Source: Micromonospora halotolerans (GTDB taxonomy: Bacteria; Actinomycetota; Actinomycetes; Mycobacteriales; Micromonosporaceae). From it: DNA of 64,000 nt. Under the pieces are notes generated by a model. That model was not told the origin of the DNA, did not search any database, and worked only from the letters and a program-made list of their open reading frames with translations. The position numbers were made by a program, and so were the translations under genes. The DNA is taken from positions 1,612,001 through 1,676,000 of the forward strand of contig NZ_CP134876.1 of the NCBI RefSeq assembly GCF_032108445.1, in the 5' to 3' direction. The first letter of the stretch is position 1. Every line of letters begins with the position of its first letter. Below are positions 57,230-64,000 of this stretch, piece after piece.

Positions 57230-58902
57230 ACCGCCGCCCGTTCGACCCGCGGCTGCTGCGCCGGGTCCCCGCGGCCCGGCGCGACCTCGCCGTGCTCGCG
57301 GTGCTCGGCGGGCTGACCGCGCTGCTGGTGGTCGCGCAGGCCACCGCGCTGGCCACCCTGCTGGCCACCGCGATCGACGGGCGGCTGCACCGGCCCGCGC
57401 TGGCCGGTTTCGTGGCGGCGGTCGCGGCCCGGGCGCTGGTGAGCTGGGCGCAGGGCACGGTGGCGGCCCGGGCGGCGGCGACGGTCAAGGCGGCCCTCCG
57501 GGCCGACCTGCTGCGCGCGGTCGGCCGGCACGGCCCCACCTGGGTGGCCGGCCGGCGGGCCGGACAGCTCGCCACCCTGGCCGGGCGCGGCCTGGACGCG
57601 CTCGACCCGTACTTCACCGGCTACCTGCCGCAGCTCGTCCTGAGCGTCACCGTGCCGCTGGCCGTGCTGGCCCGGATCGTGCTCGCCGACTGGAGCTCGG
57701 CGCTGATCATCGCGCTGACCATCCCGCTCATCCCGGTCTTCGGGGCGCTGCTCGGCTGGCAGGCGCAGGCCGCCACCGAGCGGCAGTGGCGGCGGCTGTC
57801 GCTGCTCGGCGGGCACTTCCTCGACATGGTGGCCGGGCTGCCCACGCTGCGCGCGTTCGGCCGGGCCCGGGCCCAGGTCGGCGTCGTACGCCGGATGGCC
57901 GACGGGCACCGCCAGGCCACCATGAGGACCCTGCGGATCGCCTTCCTGTCGGCGCTGGTCCTCGAACTGGTCGCCACCCTCTCGGTGGCGCTGGTCGCCG
58001 TGCCGGTCGGCATCCGCCTGCTCGGCGGCGGGATCACCCTCTCCACCGCGCTGCTGGTGCTGCTGCTCACCCCGGAGGCGTACCTGCCGCTGCGGGCCGC
58101 GGGCAGCCGGTTCCACGCCAGCATGGAGGGGCTGACCGCGCTGGACGAGGCGCTCACCCTCTCCGGGACACCGGAGGCGGCCGCACCGGAAGCCGCGCGG
58201 CCGGCACCGGACGGCCGGGGCGAGATCCGCTTCGAGGGCGTGACCGTCGCGTACGAGCGCACCACCGCCCTGCGGGACGTCACGCTCACCATCCGCCCCG
58301 GCGAGCGGATCGCCGTCATCGGACCCAGCGGGGCGGGCAAGACCACACTGCTCAACCTGCTGCTCGGCTTCGTCGCCCCGACCGCCGGCCGGGTCACCGT
58401 CGACGGCGTGGACCTCGCCGGGGTCGACCTCGACGCCTGGCGGCGCGAGCTGGCCTGGGTTCCGCAGCGGGCCCACCTCTTCGCCGGCTCGCTGGCCGAC
58501 AACATCCGCCTGGGCGCCCCCGACACCCCGGACGCGAGGCTGGCCGGCGCCGTCACCGACGCCGCGCTGGACGAGGTGGTCGCCGCCCTGCCCGACGGGC
58601 TCGGCACCACGCTGGGCGAGCGCGGGCACGGCCTGTCCAGCGGGCAGCGGCAGCGGGTCGCGCTGGCCCGGGCGTTCCTCCGGGACGCCCCGCTCGTGCT
58701 CCTCGACGAACCGACCGCCCGGCTGGACAGCGCCAGCGAGGCCGTCGTGCTCGCGGCCACCCGGCGGCTGGTCGCCGGGCGAACCGCGCTGCTGGTCGCG
58801 CACCGGCCCGCGCTGCTGGAGGACGCCGACCGGATCCTGCGCGTCGAGGACGGCCGGGTCACCGAGCTGAGCCGCGTACCGGCCGGGAAGGTGACGCCAT
58901 GA
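57226..58902 (+). CDS. cydD: Thiol reductant ABC exporter subunit CydD
   Basis: A 558-residue half-transporter that, with CydC, exports reduced thiols needed for cytochrome bd assembly. Membrane domain with six helices in the first ~310 residues; ATPase with Walker A GPSGAGKTT (~364), signature HGLSSGQRQRVALARAF and Walker B LVLLDEPTARLD. The start VNRRPFDPRLLRRVP is set by the GTGA overlap with cydB; the longer in-frame ATG upstream is inside cydB. In actinobacteria the exported thiol is probably not glutathione. Confidence 0.94.
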   Translation: MNRRPFDPRLLRRVPAARRDLAVLAVLGGLTALLVVAQATALATLLATAIDGRLHRPALAGFVAAVAARALVSWAQGTVAARAAATVKAALRADLLRAVGRHGPTWVAGRRAGQLATLAGRGLDALDPYFTGYLPQLVLSVTVPLAVLARIVLADWSSALIIALTIPLIPVFGALLGWQAQAATERQWRRLSLLGGHFLDMVAGLPTLRAFGRARAQVGVVRRMADGHRQATMRTLRIAFLSALVLELVATLSVALVAVPVGIRLLGGGITLSTALLVLLLTPEAYLPLRAAGSRFHASMEGLTALDEALTLSGTPEAAAPEAARPAPDGRGEIRFEGVTVAYERTTALRDVTLTIRPGERIAVIGPSGAGKTTLLNLLLGFVAPTAGRVTVDGVDLAGVDLDAWRRELAWVPQRAHLFAGSLADNIRLGAPDTPDARLAGAVTDAALDEVVAALPDGLGTTLGERGHGLSSGQRQRVALARAFLRDAPLVLLDEPTARLDSASEAVVLAATRRLVAGRTALLVAHRPALLEDADRILRVEDGRVTELSRVPAGKVTP

Positions 58903-60941
58903 CCGACGGACCGGCCGTCCCGGAGCGTCCCGACGGCATCGGGCGGGGCAATCCGCTCCCCGGTGCGGCCGCAGACGGCGCGGGCCGGGGCGACCCGGTG
59001 TCCGGTGCAGCCGCGGGCGGCGTGGTGCCGGGGCGGCCCGACCAGCCGGTGCGGGCTGTGCCGGGCGGGGTCGCCCGGGACGGGATCACCCCCGCCGGCC
59101 GCGATCCGGGCGCGCCGGCCGCCGCCGAGGTGAACCCGGCGGAACTGCTGCCGGGCGGCCCGGCCCCAACCGTCGCCGCCGCGACGCCCGGCACCGGGGG
59201 CGGCGCGAGCGCCGAGCGGGCGGTGCTGCGGCTGGCCCGGCCCTACCTGGGCCGCCTGCTGGGCGCCGGGCTGCTCGCCGCGGCCACCGAGTTCGCCGGG
59301 CTGGCCCTGATGGCCACCGCCACCTGGCTGCTCATGAGCGCCGCCGGCCGGCCGCCGCTGGACCGGCTGACCGTGGCGATCGTCGCCGTGCGCGCCCTCG
59401 CGGTCAGCCGGGGCGTGCTCCGCTACACCGAGCGGCTGGCCGGGCACGACGCGGTGCTGCGCATGATCACCGACGTCCGGGCCCGGGTCTTCGCCACCCT
59501 GGTGGCCCGGCGCGACGCCACCGCCCAGCGCACCGGCGACGCGTTGAGCCGGCTGGTCTCCGACGTGGAGGCGGTGCAGGACCTGCTGCTGCGGGTGCTG
59601 GTACCGGGTGCGGCGGCCGCGCTGGTGAGCGTGCTGGCCGTCGGGAGCGCCGCGCTGATCTCGCTGCCGGCCGCGGGCGTGCTCGCCGTCGGGCTGCTGG
59701 TGGCCGGGGTGGCGCTGCCCGTGCTGGCCGCCGGGCTGACCCGGCGCGCCGCCGACGAGGTGGCCCCGCTGCGCGGCGCGCTCGCGGTGGACGCGGTCGA
59801 CCTGACCCACGGCGCCGCCGACCTGGCCGCCTTCGGCGCGACCGGCACGGCGCTGGCCGCCGCCGAGACCCGGGCCGGCCGCCTGGCCCGGCTGGAACGC
59901 CGGCTCGCCGCGACCGGCTTCGCGGTGGACGCGGCCGGGGTGCTGGTCGGCGGGCTCACCGCCGCCGCCGTGGTGGTCGTGGCGCTGCGCGCGGGCGTCG
60001 GCGGGGTGCTGGTCGGTGTCCTGGCGGTGGGCACGCTGGCCGCCGTCGAGGTGTCCCTCGCGCTGGTCGGGGCGGCCCGGCAGCGCACCCAGCTCCGCGC
60101 CGGCCTGGCCCGGCTGGCCGACCTGCTCACCGGGGCCGGGGAGCCGGCGCCGACCGCACCCGCCGGCCCGGCGACCGGCGGGCACGACGTCCGGTTCGCC
60201 GGCGTGACCGTCCGCTACCGGGAGGGGGCCGCGCCCGCCCTGGCCGGGGTCGACCTGGACCTGCCCGCCGGCCGCCGGGTGGCCGTGGTGGGGCCGAGCG
60301 GCGCCGGCAAGAGCACCCTGGCCGCCGCGCTCACCGGCGCGGTACGCCCCGACGCCGGCCGGGTCACCGTGGACGGCGTGGACGTGTCCGACCTGGCGGA
60401 CGAGGAACTCCCCCGCGTGGTCGGCGGCCTGCTCGCCGAGGCGTACGTCTTCCACGCCACGGTCCGGGAGAACCTGCTGCTCGGGCGCCCCCGCGCCGAC
60501 GAGGCGGAGCTGACCGCCGCCACCCGGGCCGCCGGACTGCTGGACTGGGTACGCGCCCAGCCGGAGGGCTGGGAGACCGTGGTCGGCGAGCAGGGCGGGC
60601 AGCTCTCCGGTGGGCAGCGGCAACGGCTCGCGCTGGCCCGGGCGCTGCTGGCCACCCCGCCGGTGCTGGTGCTCGACGAGCCGACCGAGGGGCTCGACCC
60701 GGCCGCCGCGGACGCGGTGCTCGCCTCGACGCTGGCCGCCACCCCGGCCGGGCACTCCGTGCTGCTGATCAGCCACCGGCTCAGCGGCCTCGCCGGCCTG
60801 GACGAGATCGTGGTGCTCGACGCGGGCCGGGTGGTGCAGCGCGGCCGGCACGAGGAGCTGGTGGCCCGGCCGGGCTGGTACCGGGAGCAGTGGCTGCTCC
60901 AGGAGGCGGCCGAGCGCGGCTACCTGGCCCTGGCCCCCTGA
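58899..60941 (+). CDS. cydC: Thiol reductant ABC exporter subunit CydC
   Basis: A 680-residue partner of CydD, overlapping it by 4 bases (ATGA). A low-complexity Gly/Pro/Ala-rich N-terminal extension of ~105 residues (MTDGPAVPERPDGIG...) precedes the six-helix domain. The ATPase has Walker A GPSGAGKST (~465), signature [17 protein letters not shown] and Walker B VLVLDEPTEGLDP. The length exceeds the ~570-residue norm because of that extension. The last gene of the operon. Confidence 0.93.
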   Translation: MTDGPAVPERPDGIGRGNPLPGAAADGAGRGDPVSGAAAGGVVPGRPDQPVRAVPGGVARDGITPAGRDPGAPAAAEVNPAELLPGGPAPTVAAATPGTGGGASAERAVLRLARPYLGRLLGAGLLAAATEFAGLALMATATWLLMSAAGRPPLDRLTVAIVAVRALAVSRGVLRYTERLAGHDAVLRMITDVRARVFATLVARRDATAQRTGDALSRLVSDVEAVQDLLLRVLVPGAAAALVSVLAVGSAALISLPAAGVLAVGLLVAGVALPVLAAGLTRRAADEVAPLRGALAVDAVDLTHGAADLAAFGATGTALAAAETRAGRLARLERRLAATGFAVDAAGVLVGGLTAAAVVVVALRAGVGGVLVGVLAVGTLAAVEVSLALVGAARQRTQLRAGLARLADLLTGAGEPAPTAPAGPATGGHDVRFAGVTVRYREGAAPALAGVDLDLPAGRRVAVVGPSGAGKSTLAAALTGAVRPDAGRVTVDGVDVSDLADEELPRVVGGLLAEAYVFHATVRENLLLGRPRADEAELTAATRAAGLLDWVRAQPEGWETVVGEQGGQLSGGQRQRLALARALLATPPVLVLDEPTEGLDPAAADAVLASTLAATPAGHSVLLISHRLSGLAGLDEIVVLDAGRVVQRGRHEELVARPGWYREQWLLQEAAERGYLALAP

Positions 60942-61000
60942 GCCCGCTTTCCGGGGTTTTCCCCGACGCGGCCGGCCCGGCGCGGTGGCAGGGTGGTGCC

Positions 61001-61690
61001 ATGCGGGGGTACGAGGACATCCGCGTCGACGAGCGGCTGCGCGAGCTGGCCGGGCAGCTGCACGGGCCGGCCCGGCTCAAGGCGGACCTGTTGACCGAGG
61101 CGCGGCACGCGCTGGAGGACGCCGTCGAGGCGTACCGGGAGAGGGGCCTGCCGGTCGCGGAGGCCGAGCGGCGGGCGGTGGCCGAGTTCGGCGCTCCGGC
61201 TCAGCTGGCTCCCGGCTACCAGGCCGAGCTGGCCGCCGGCGCGCTGCGCGGGCTGGCGCTGCGGGCGCTGGTGGTGGCCACGGTGCTCATGGCCGGCGGC
61301 GACCTGACGTGGCGGGGGGCGAGCTGGAGCGACGGCCCGCGCCCGCCGGAGGGCTACCTGTTCCTCTCCGCCTCGGTCAACGACATCTGGGCGGTGGTCG
61401 CCGGGCTGGCGCTGACCGGGCTGCTGCTCGACCTGCTCGCCGCCCGGTACGCCACACCCCGGCTGCCCCGGCTGGCCCGCGCGGTGGGCTTCGGGCTGAC
61501 CGGCGGGCTGGCGGTCGGCGCGGGGGCCGGAGTGGCGCTGTTCGGCTGGTCGGTCCACCTCTGGGACGCGGCGCTCACCTGGCCCCCGATGATCATCGGA
61601 GCGGTGCTCGTCAGCGCCGCCTGGTTCGCGCTGGCCCGGGCCGCCCGCTACTGGCTGCTGAGCGCCCGCGGGCCACGGGTCGCCGGCTGA
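61001..61690 (+). CDS. Permease-prefix-domain membrane protein
   Basis: A 229-residue protein: the N-terminal ~65 residues (DERLRELAGQLHGPARLKADLLTEARHALEDAVEAYRERGLPVAEAERRAVAEFGAP) form the helical 'permease prefix' domain 1 usually fused to or encoded with PadR-linked ABC permeases, and ~4 membrane helices follow. It has no ATPase or transport partner here. The convergent gene is a PadR (61718), consistent with the usual PadR association but in an unusual orientation. ATG 61001 was chosen because the N-terminal domain starts there. Confidence 0.75.
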   Translation: MRGYEDIRVDERLRELAGQLHGPARLKADLLTEARHALEDAVEAYRERGLPVAEAERRAVAEFGAPAQLAPGYQAELAAGALRGLALRALVVATVLMAGGDLTWRGASWSDGPRPPEGYLFLSASVNDIWAVVAGLALTGLLLDLLAARYATPRLPRLARAVGFGLTGGLAVGAGAGVALFGWSVHLWDAALTWPPMIIGAVLVSAAWFALARAARYWLLSARGPRVAG

Positions 61691-61717
61691 CCTCCCGGCA
61701 CGCCGGCTGGCCCTGGC

Positions 61718-62059
61718 TCAGGCCGGGGTGGCGGGCGGTTCGTCGGTGCCGAGGAAGCGGCCGACCGTGGCGCTGAACTCGCGCCATCCGGCGCGCTCCC
61801 CGGCGAGCGCCCGGCGGCCGGCGTCGGTGAGCTCGTAGGTGCGCCGCTCCCGGCCGTTGACGGTGCTCCAGGCGCTGGCCACGTAGCCGGCCCGCTCCAG
61901 GCGGCGCAGCGCCGGGTAGATGGTGCCGGTGGGCAGGTCCAGGGTGCCGCCGCTGCGGGCCCGGAGCGCCTCGATGATCGCGTAGCCGTGCAGGGCGCCC
62001 TGCTCCAGCACCGCGAGCAGCAGCGCATCCAGGTGTCCGTGCAGCGCCTGGGCCTTCAT
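61718..62059 (-). CDS. PadR family transcriptional regulator
   Basis: A short (113-residue) PadR of the minimal subfamily 2 type: LDALLLAVLEQGALHGYAIIEALRARSGGTLDLPTGTIYPALRRLERAGYVAS with wing GRERRTYELTDAGRRAL, and one C-terminal helix. AGTA...TACT (62064-62075) on the upstream side is a small dyad that may be its operator, with TAGGCT (62068-62073, reverse strand) as -10. It is convergent with the permease-prefix protein, its likely target. Confidence 0.88.
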   Translation of the reverse strand: MKAQALHGHLDALLLAVLEQGALHGYAIIEALRARSGGTLDLPTGTIYPALRRLERAGYVASAWSTVNGRERRTYELTDAGRRALAGERAGWREFSATVGRFLGTDEPPATPA

Positions 62060-62206
62060 GCGTAGTAAGCCTACTTGTCTGCGGGTCGGGACGCCACCGG
62101 GGTGCGGCTCCCGGCGACGGCGGGACGCCCACTAGGGTATGTGCGCAGAGTCACTCGGCGGCCGACCGCCGCCGGGTGGGCAACCCGAAAGCACACGGAG
62201 GTCAGC

Positions 62207-63196
62207 GTGGCCCGCCAGTCGCCCCAACGGCCCGACGCCGACGAGCCCGAGCTCGACGACACCACCGCGTCGACCGCAGCAGACGAGGTCGAGGTCGACC
62301 GCCCGGCGGCGGACCGCGCGCTCTGGGACGAGCTGCGGATCGACCCGGTGGAGATCGCCCTGCCCGCCGGCACCGGCTTCACGCTGCGGGCGTACCGGCC
62401 GGCGCGCGAGCTGACCCCGACCGACGTCGCCGAGCGCGACGAGGACGACCCCTTCCTGGCCCGTCGCCAGGTCGTCGTGTCCGAGGACGACGAGGAGGTG
62501 GTGATCCTCGACGAGGAGTTCGCCGCCCTCGCCGCCGAGGAGGACGAGGAAGCCGACGACGAGAAGCGGCCCGGGCGCCGCCGGCGCGGCAAGGCCGAGG
62601 CGGCCGAGGACCAGGCCGACGAGGACGCCGCCGAAGACGAGGCCGAGGACGAGGCCGAGGACGAGGCCGACGAGGACGAGTCGGACGAGGACGAGGACGC
62701 CGCGGGCGACGAGGAGGTGCCCGTCTTCCTCACCCACCGCGGCAAGCTGCTGCTGTTCAAGACCCCGGAGTCGCTGGTCAGTTTCATCCGTTCCGGGGCG
62801 CCCAACGACCTGTCCCAACTGGACAGCTGGAATGAACTGTCCGAACGGGTGGAACCCGCCGACATCGCCCCGCTGGACGAGGACACCTACGAGCTCGACC
62901 TGGTAGTGGAGAATCTCCGCGGCGGCCACGACGCGTGGGACCCGACGCTGCTGATCGAGGCCGGCGAGGTCGCCCGTGACCTGGCGTACGCCCTGCGGCT
63001 ACCGGCGGTGCTCGACATGCTCTCCGCGGGCTCCAGCCTGGACGACCTGGACGAGGCGCTGCGCGCTTCTGTCAACGGCGGAATCGGTGGATTCCTCGGC
63101 CGGCGCCGGCTGAAGAAAATCGGGGCACAAACCGCAAGTTTGGGTTGGCGCACCATTGTCGGCAAGATCTCTGCTGTTGTGGACTGGCGCGACTGA
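62207..63196 (+). CDS. Acidic conserved actinobacterial protein (annotated 'primosomal' in some genomes)
   Basis: The ~329-residue protein has a domain at residues ~60-115, then a very acidic disordered stretch (roughly 110-175, runs of Glu/Asp). A C-terminal conserved domain contains VFLTHRGKLLLFKTPESLVSFIRSGAPNDLSQLDSWNELSERV (~180-225) and ends DWRD. GTG 62207 has GGAGG 6 bases upstream. Similar proteins are widespread in actinobacteria, sometimes called primosomal or primase proteins without proof; I see no helicase or primase motif. It is followed by an IS110-like gene. Confidence 0.75.
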   Translation: MARQSPQRPDADEPELDDTTASTAADEVEVDRPAADRALWDELRIDPVEIALPAGTGFTLRAYRPARELTPTDVAERDEDDPFLARRQVVVSEDDEEVVILDEEFAALAAEEDEEADDEKRPGRRRRGKAEAAEDQADEDAAEDEAEDEAEDEADEDESDEDEDAAGDEEVPVFLTHRGKLLLFKTPESLVSFIRSGAPNDLSQLDSWNELSERVEPADIAPLDEDTYELDLVVENLRGGHDAWDPTLLIEAGEVARDLAYALRLPAVLDMLSAGSSLDDLDEALRASVNGGIGGFLGRRRLKKIGAQTASLGWRTIVGKISAVVDWRD

Positions 63197-63260
63197 CCCG
63201 GAGCGGGGAGCATCAGTCTCTGGCAGAGCAAGACCTGTGTCCCGGGAGGAGGACGACGCC

Positions 63261-64000
63261 GTGGCGCTCGTGCGCGTGTACTGCGGTCTGGCCTCGGCGG
63301 ATTCCGCCGACCGGTCGGCTTCGGTCGAATCGACGCTGACGTCCGCTGTGGTCGACGACGCAGGCCGTCTGCTGCATGTCTGCGAGATCGGTGACGACCC
63401 GGCTGGCTACGCCCAGCTGGTCGCGCTGCTCGTGGAGCGGTCGGGTGGGCCGAGTGGTGCGGCCATCGCGGCCGACAGCGACGACCACACGGTCACCTCG
63501 CTGCTCAGCGCGGCGGGTCGGCCACTGGCGATCGCGGACGACGACTCGGTCGACGACTTCGCCGAGCGCTTCGCCGACGACGACTCGCTGGAGGAAATGC
63601 AGTCCCCGCCGGCCGAGCGCCGTGCGGTCGGGCTGGCCCGCGCACTCCAGGCCGGCGCGCTCTCCGCGGTGACCCTCCCGGCGCCGCGCGACCTCGCCAA
63701 CTACAAGCAGGTTCTCGCCGCGCACGCGGCACTCGCCAGCGGCCGGCACTCCGCCGCGGTGGCGCTGCGGGAGGTGCTCCGCGAGCTCTACCCGGCCGCG
63801 TTGCGCGCGTACCCCGACCCGGCCGAGCCGGTCTCGCTGGCCATCCTCGACGCGCTGCCCGAGCCGGGCATGCTCGCCGGCACGGTGGCCCGGGGCCGTG
63901 AGGTCACGGTGGCGGCGGACGCCGTCGCCGCCCACCTGGCCGCCGAGGGTGTCGCGGACGCGGACACCATCAACGACGCGGTGACCGCGCTGCGGGTCGC
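63261..64000 (+). CDS. IS110-like transposase-family protein (partial)
   Basis: The frame opens at a GTG with GGGAGGAGG 8 bases upstream and stays open to the window end (~246 residues). The N-terminus (MALVRVYCGLASADSADR...VVDDAGRLLHV) resembles the RuvC-like DEDD part of IS110 transposases; RDLANYKQVLAAHAALASGRHSAAVALREVLRELYPAALRAYPDP and LAILDALPEPG resemble the middle of that family. No terminal inverted repeats can be judged. Adjacent acidic gene and conserved context suggest a domesticated protein rather than an active element. The alternative is an unrelated actinobacterial family. Confidence 0.45.
   Translation, partial: MALVRVYCGLASADSADRSASVESTLTSAVVDDAGRLLHVCEIGDDPAGYAQLVALLVERSGGPSGAAIAADSDDHTVTSLLSAAGRPLAIADDDSVDDFAERFADDDSLEEMQSPPAERRAVGLARALQAGALSAVTLPAPRDLANYKQVLAAHAALASGRHSAAVALREVLRELYPAALRAYPDPAEPVSLAILDALPEPGMLAGTVARGREVTVAADAVAAHLAAEGVADADTINDAVTALRV

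Noticed and set aside
57621..60851. 1076-residue reverse-strand open frame opposite cydD/cydC
   Set aside because: An artefact of high GC3; cydC and cydD on the forward strand have complete ABC motifs and coupled starts, and the antisense product is Gly/Gln/Arg/His repeats.

Overview
The window is chromosomal DNA of a very high-GC actinobacterium, most likely a Micromonosporaceae member (Micromonospora/Salinispora type). This rests on the base composition, frequent GTG starts, a SigE-type ECF factor, orphan mycosin and PPE-like genes, and GC-rich palindromic intergenic repeats. I saw no rRNA, tRNA, CRISPR array, prophage or intact insertion sequence. The gene order resembles, from memory, the M. 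tuberculosis block around Rv3277-Rv3309: GtrA, PH-domain protein, birA, accD5, accE, maf, accA3, then lpdA, a gamma-glutamylcyclotransferase-like gene, an M20 amidohydrolase, pmmB and upp, with lineage-specific genes inserted between them.

Layout. 1-4.8 kb: a partial membrane protein, GTP-dependent PEP carboxykinase, two GtrA-type membrane proteins and a PH-domain membrane protein. 4.8-24.5 kb: the dispersed acyl-CoA carboxylase set (biotin ligase, beta subunit, epsilon subunit, Maf, biotinylated alpha subunit). It is interrupted by an ECF sigma/anti-sigma-like pair, a ketopantoate reductase-like gene, an M50 protease, a secreted GH25 lysozyme, a Ser/Thr kinase, a three-gene type VII-secretion-like cassette ending in a mycosin, an O-methyltransferase, an MFS exporter carrying an in-frame palindromic element, and a PadR-controlled two-gene ABC exporter. 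24.6-34.7 kb: GuaB1, TetR, a MarR plus heterodimeric ABC exporter operon, a short threonyl-tRNA synthetase behind a likely Thr-codon attenuator, and a DedA/XRE pair. 34.7-42.5 kb: lpdA and several small metabolic or unknown genes. 43-53.5 kb: a stand-alone mutase large subunit, a second kinase, and a nucleoside/deoxyribose catabolic group (phosphohexomutase, upp, deoC, two aldehyde dehydrogenases). 53.5-61 kb: a BlaI/M56 pair followed by a complete cydABDC cytochrome bd operon. 61-64 kb: a permease-prefix protein, a second PadR, an acidic conserved protein and a partial IS110-like protein.

Regulation. Many genes show a TANNNT -10 hexamer 6-8 nt before the start codon, implying leaderless transcription; this settled several starts. 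Two matching palindromes mark a likely PadR regulon. Strong GC-rich hairpins separate convergent genes. The most interesting signals are the Thr-Thr-Thr leader peptide and attenuator before an editing-domain-less ThrRS, the mycosin cassette inside the carboxylase locus, and the palindromic repeat families, one member of which sits inside a coding sequence.
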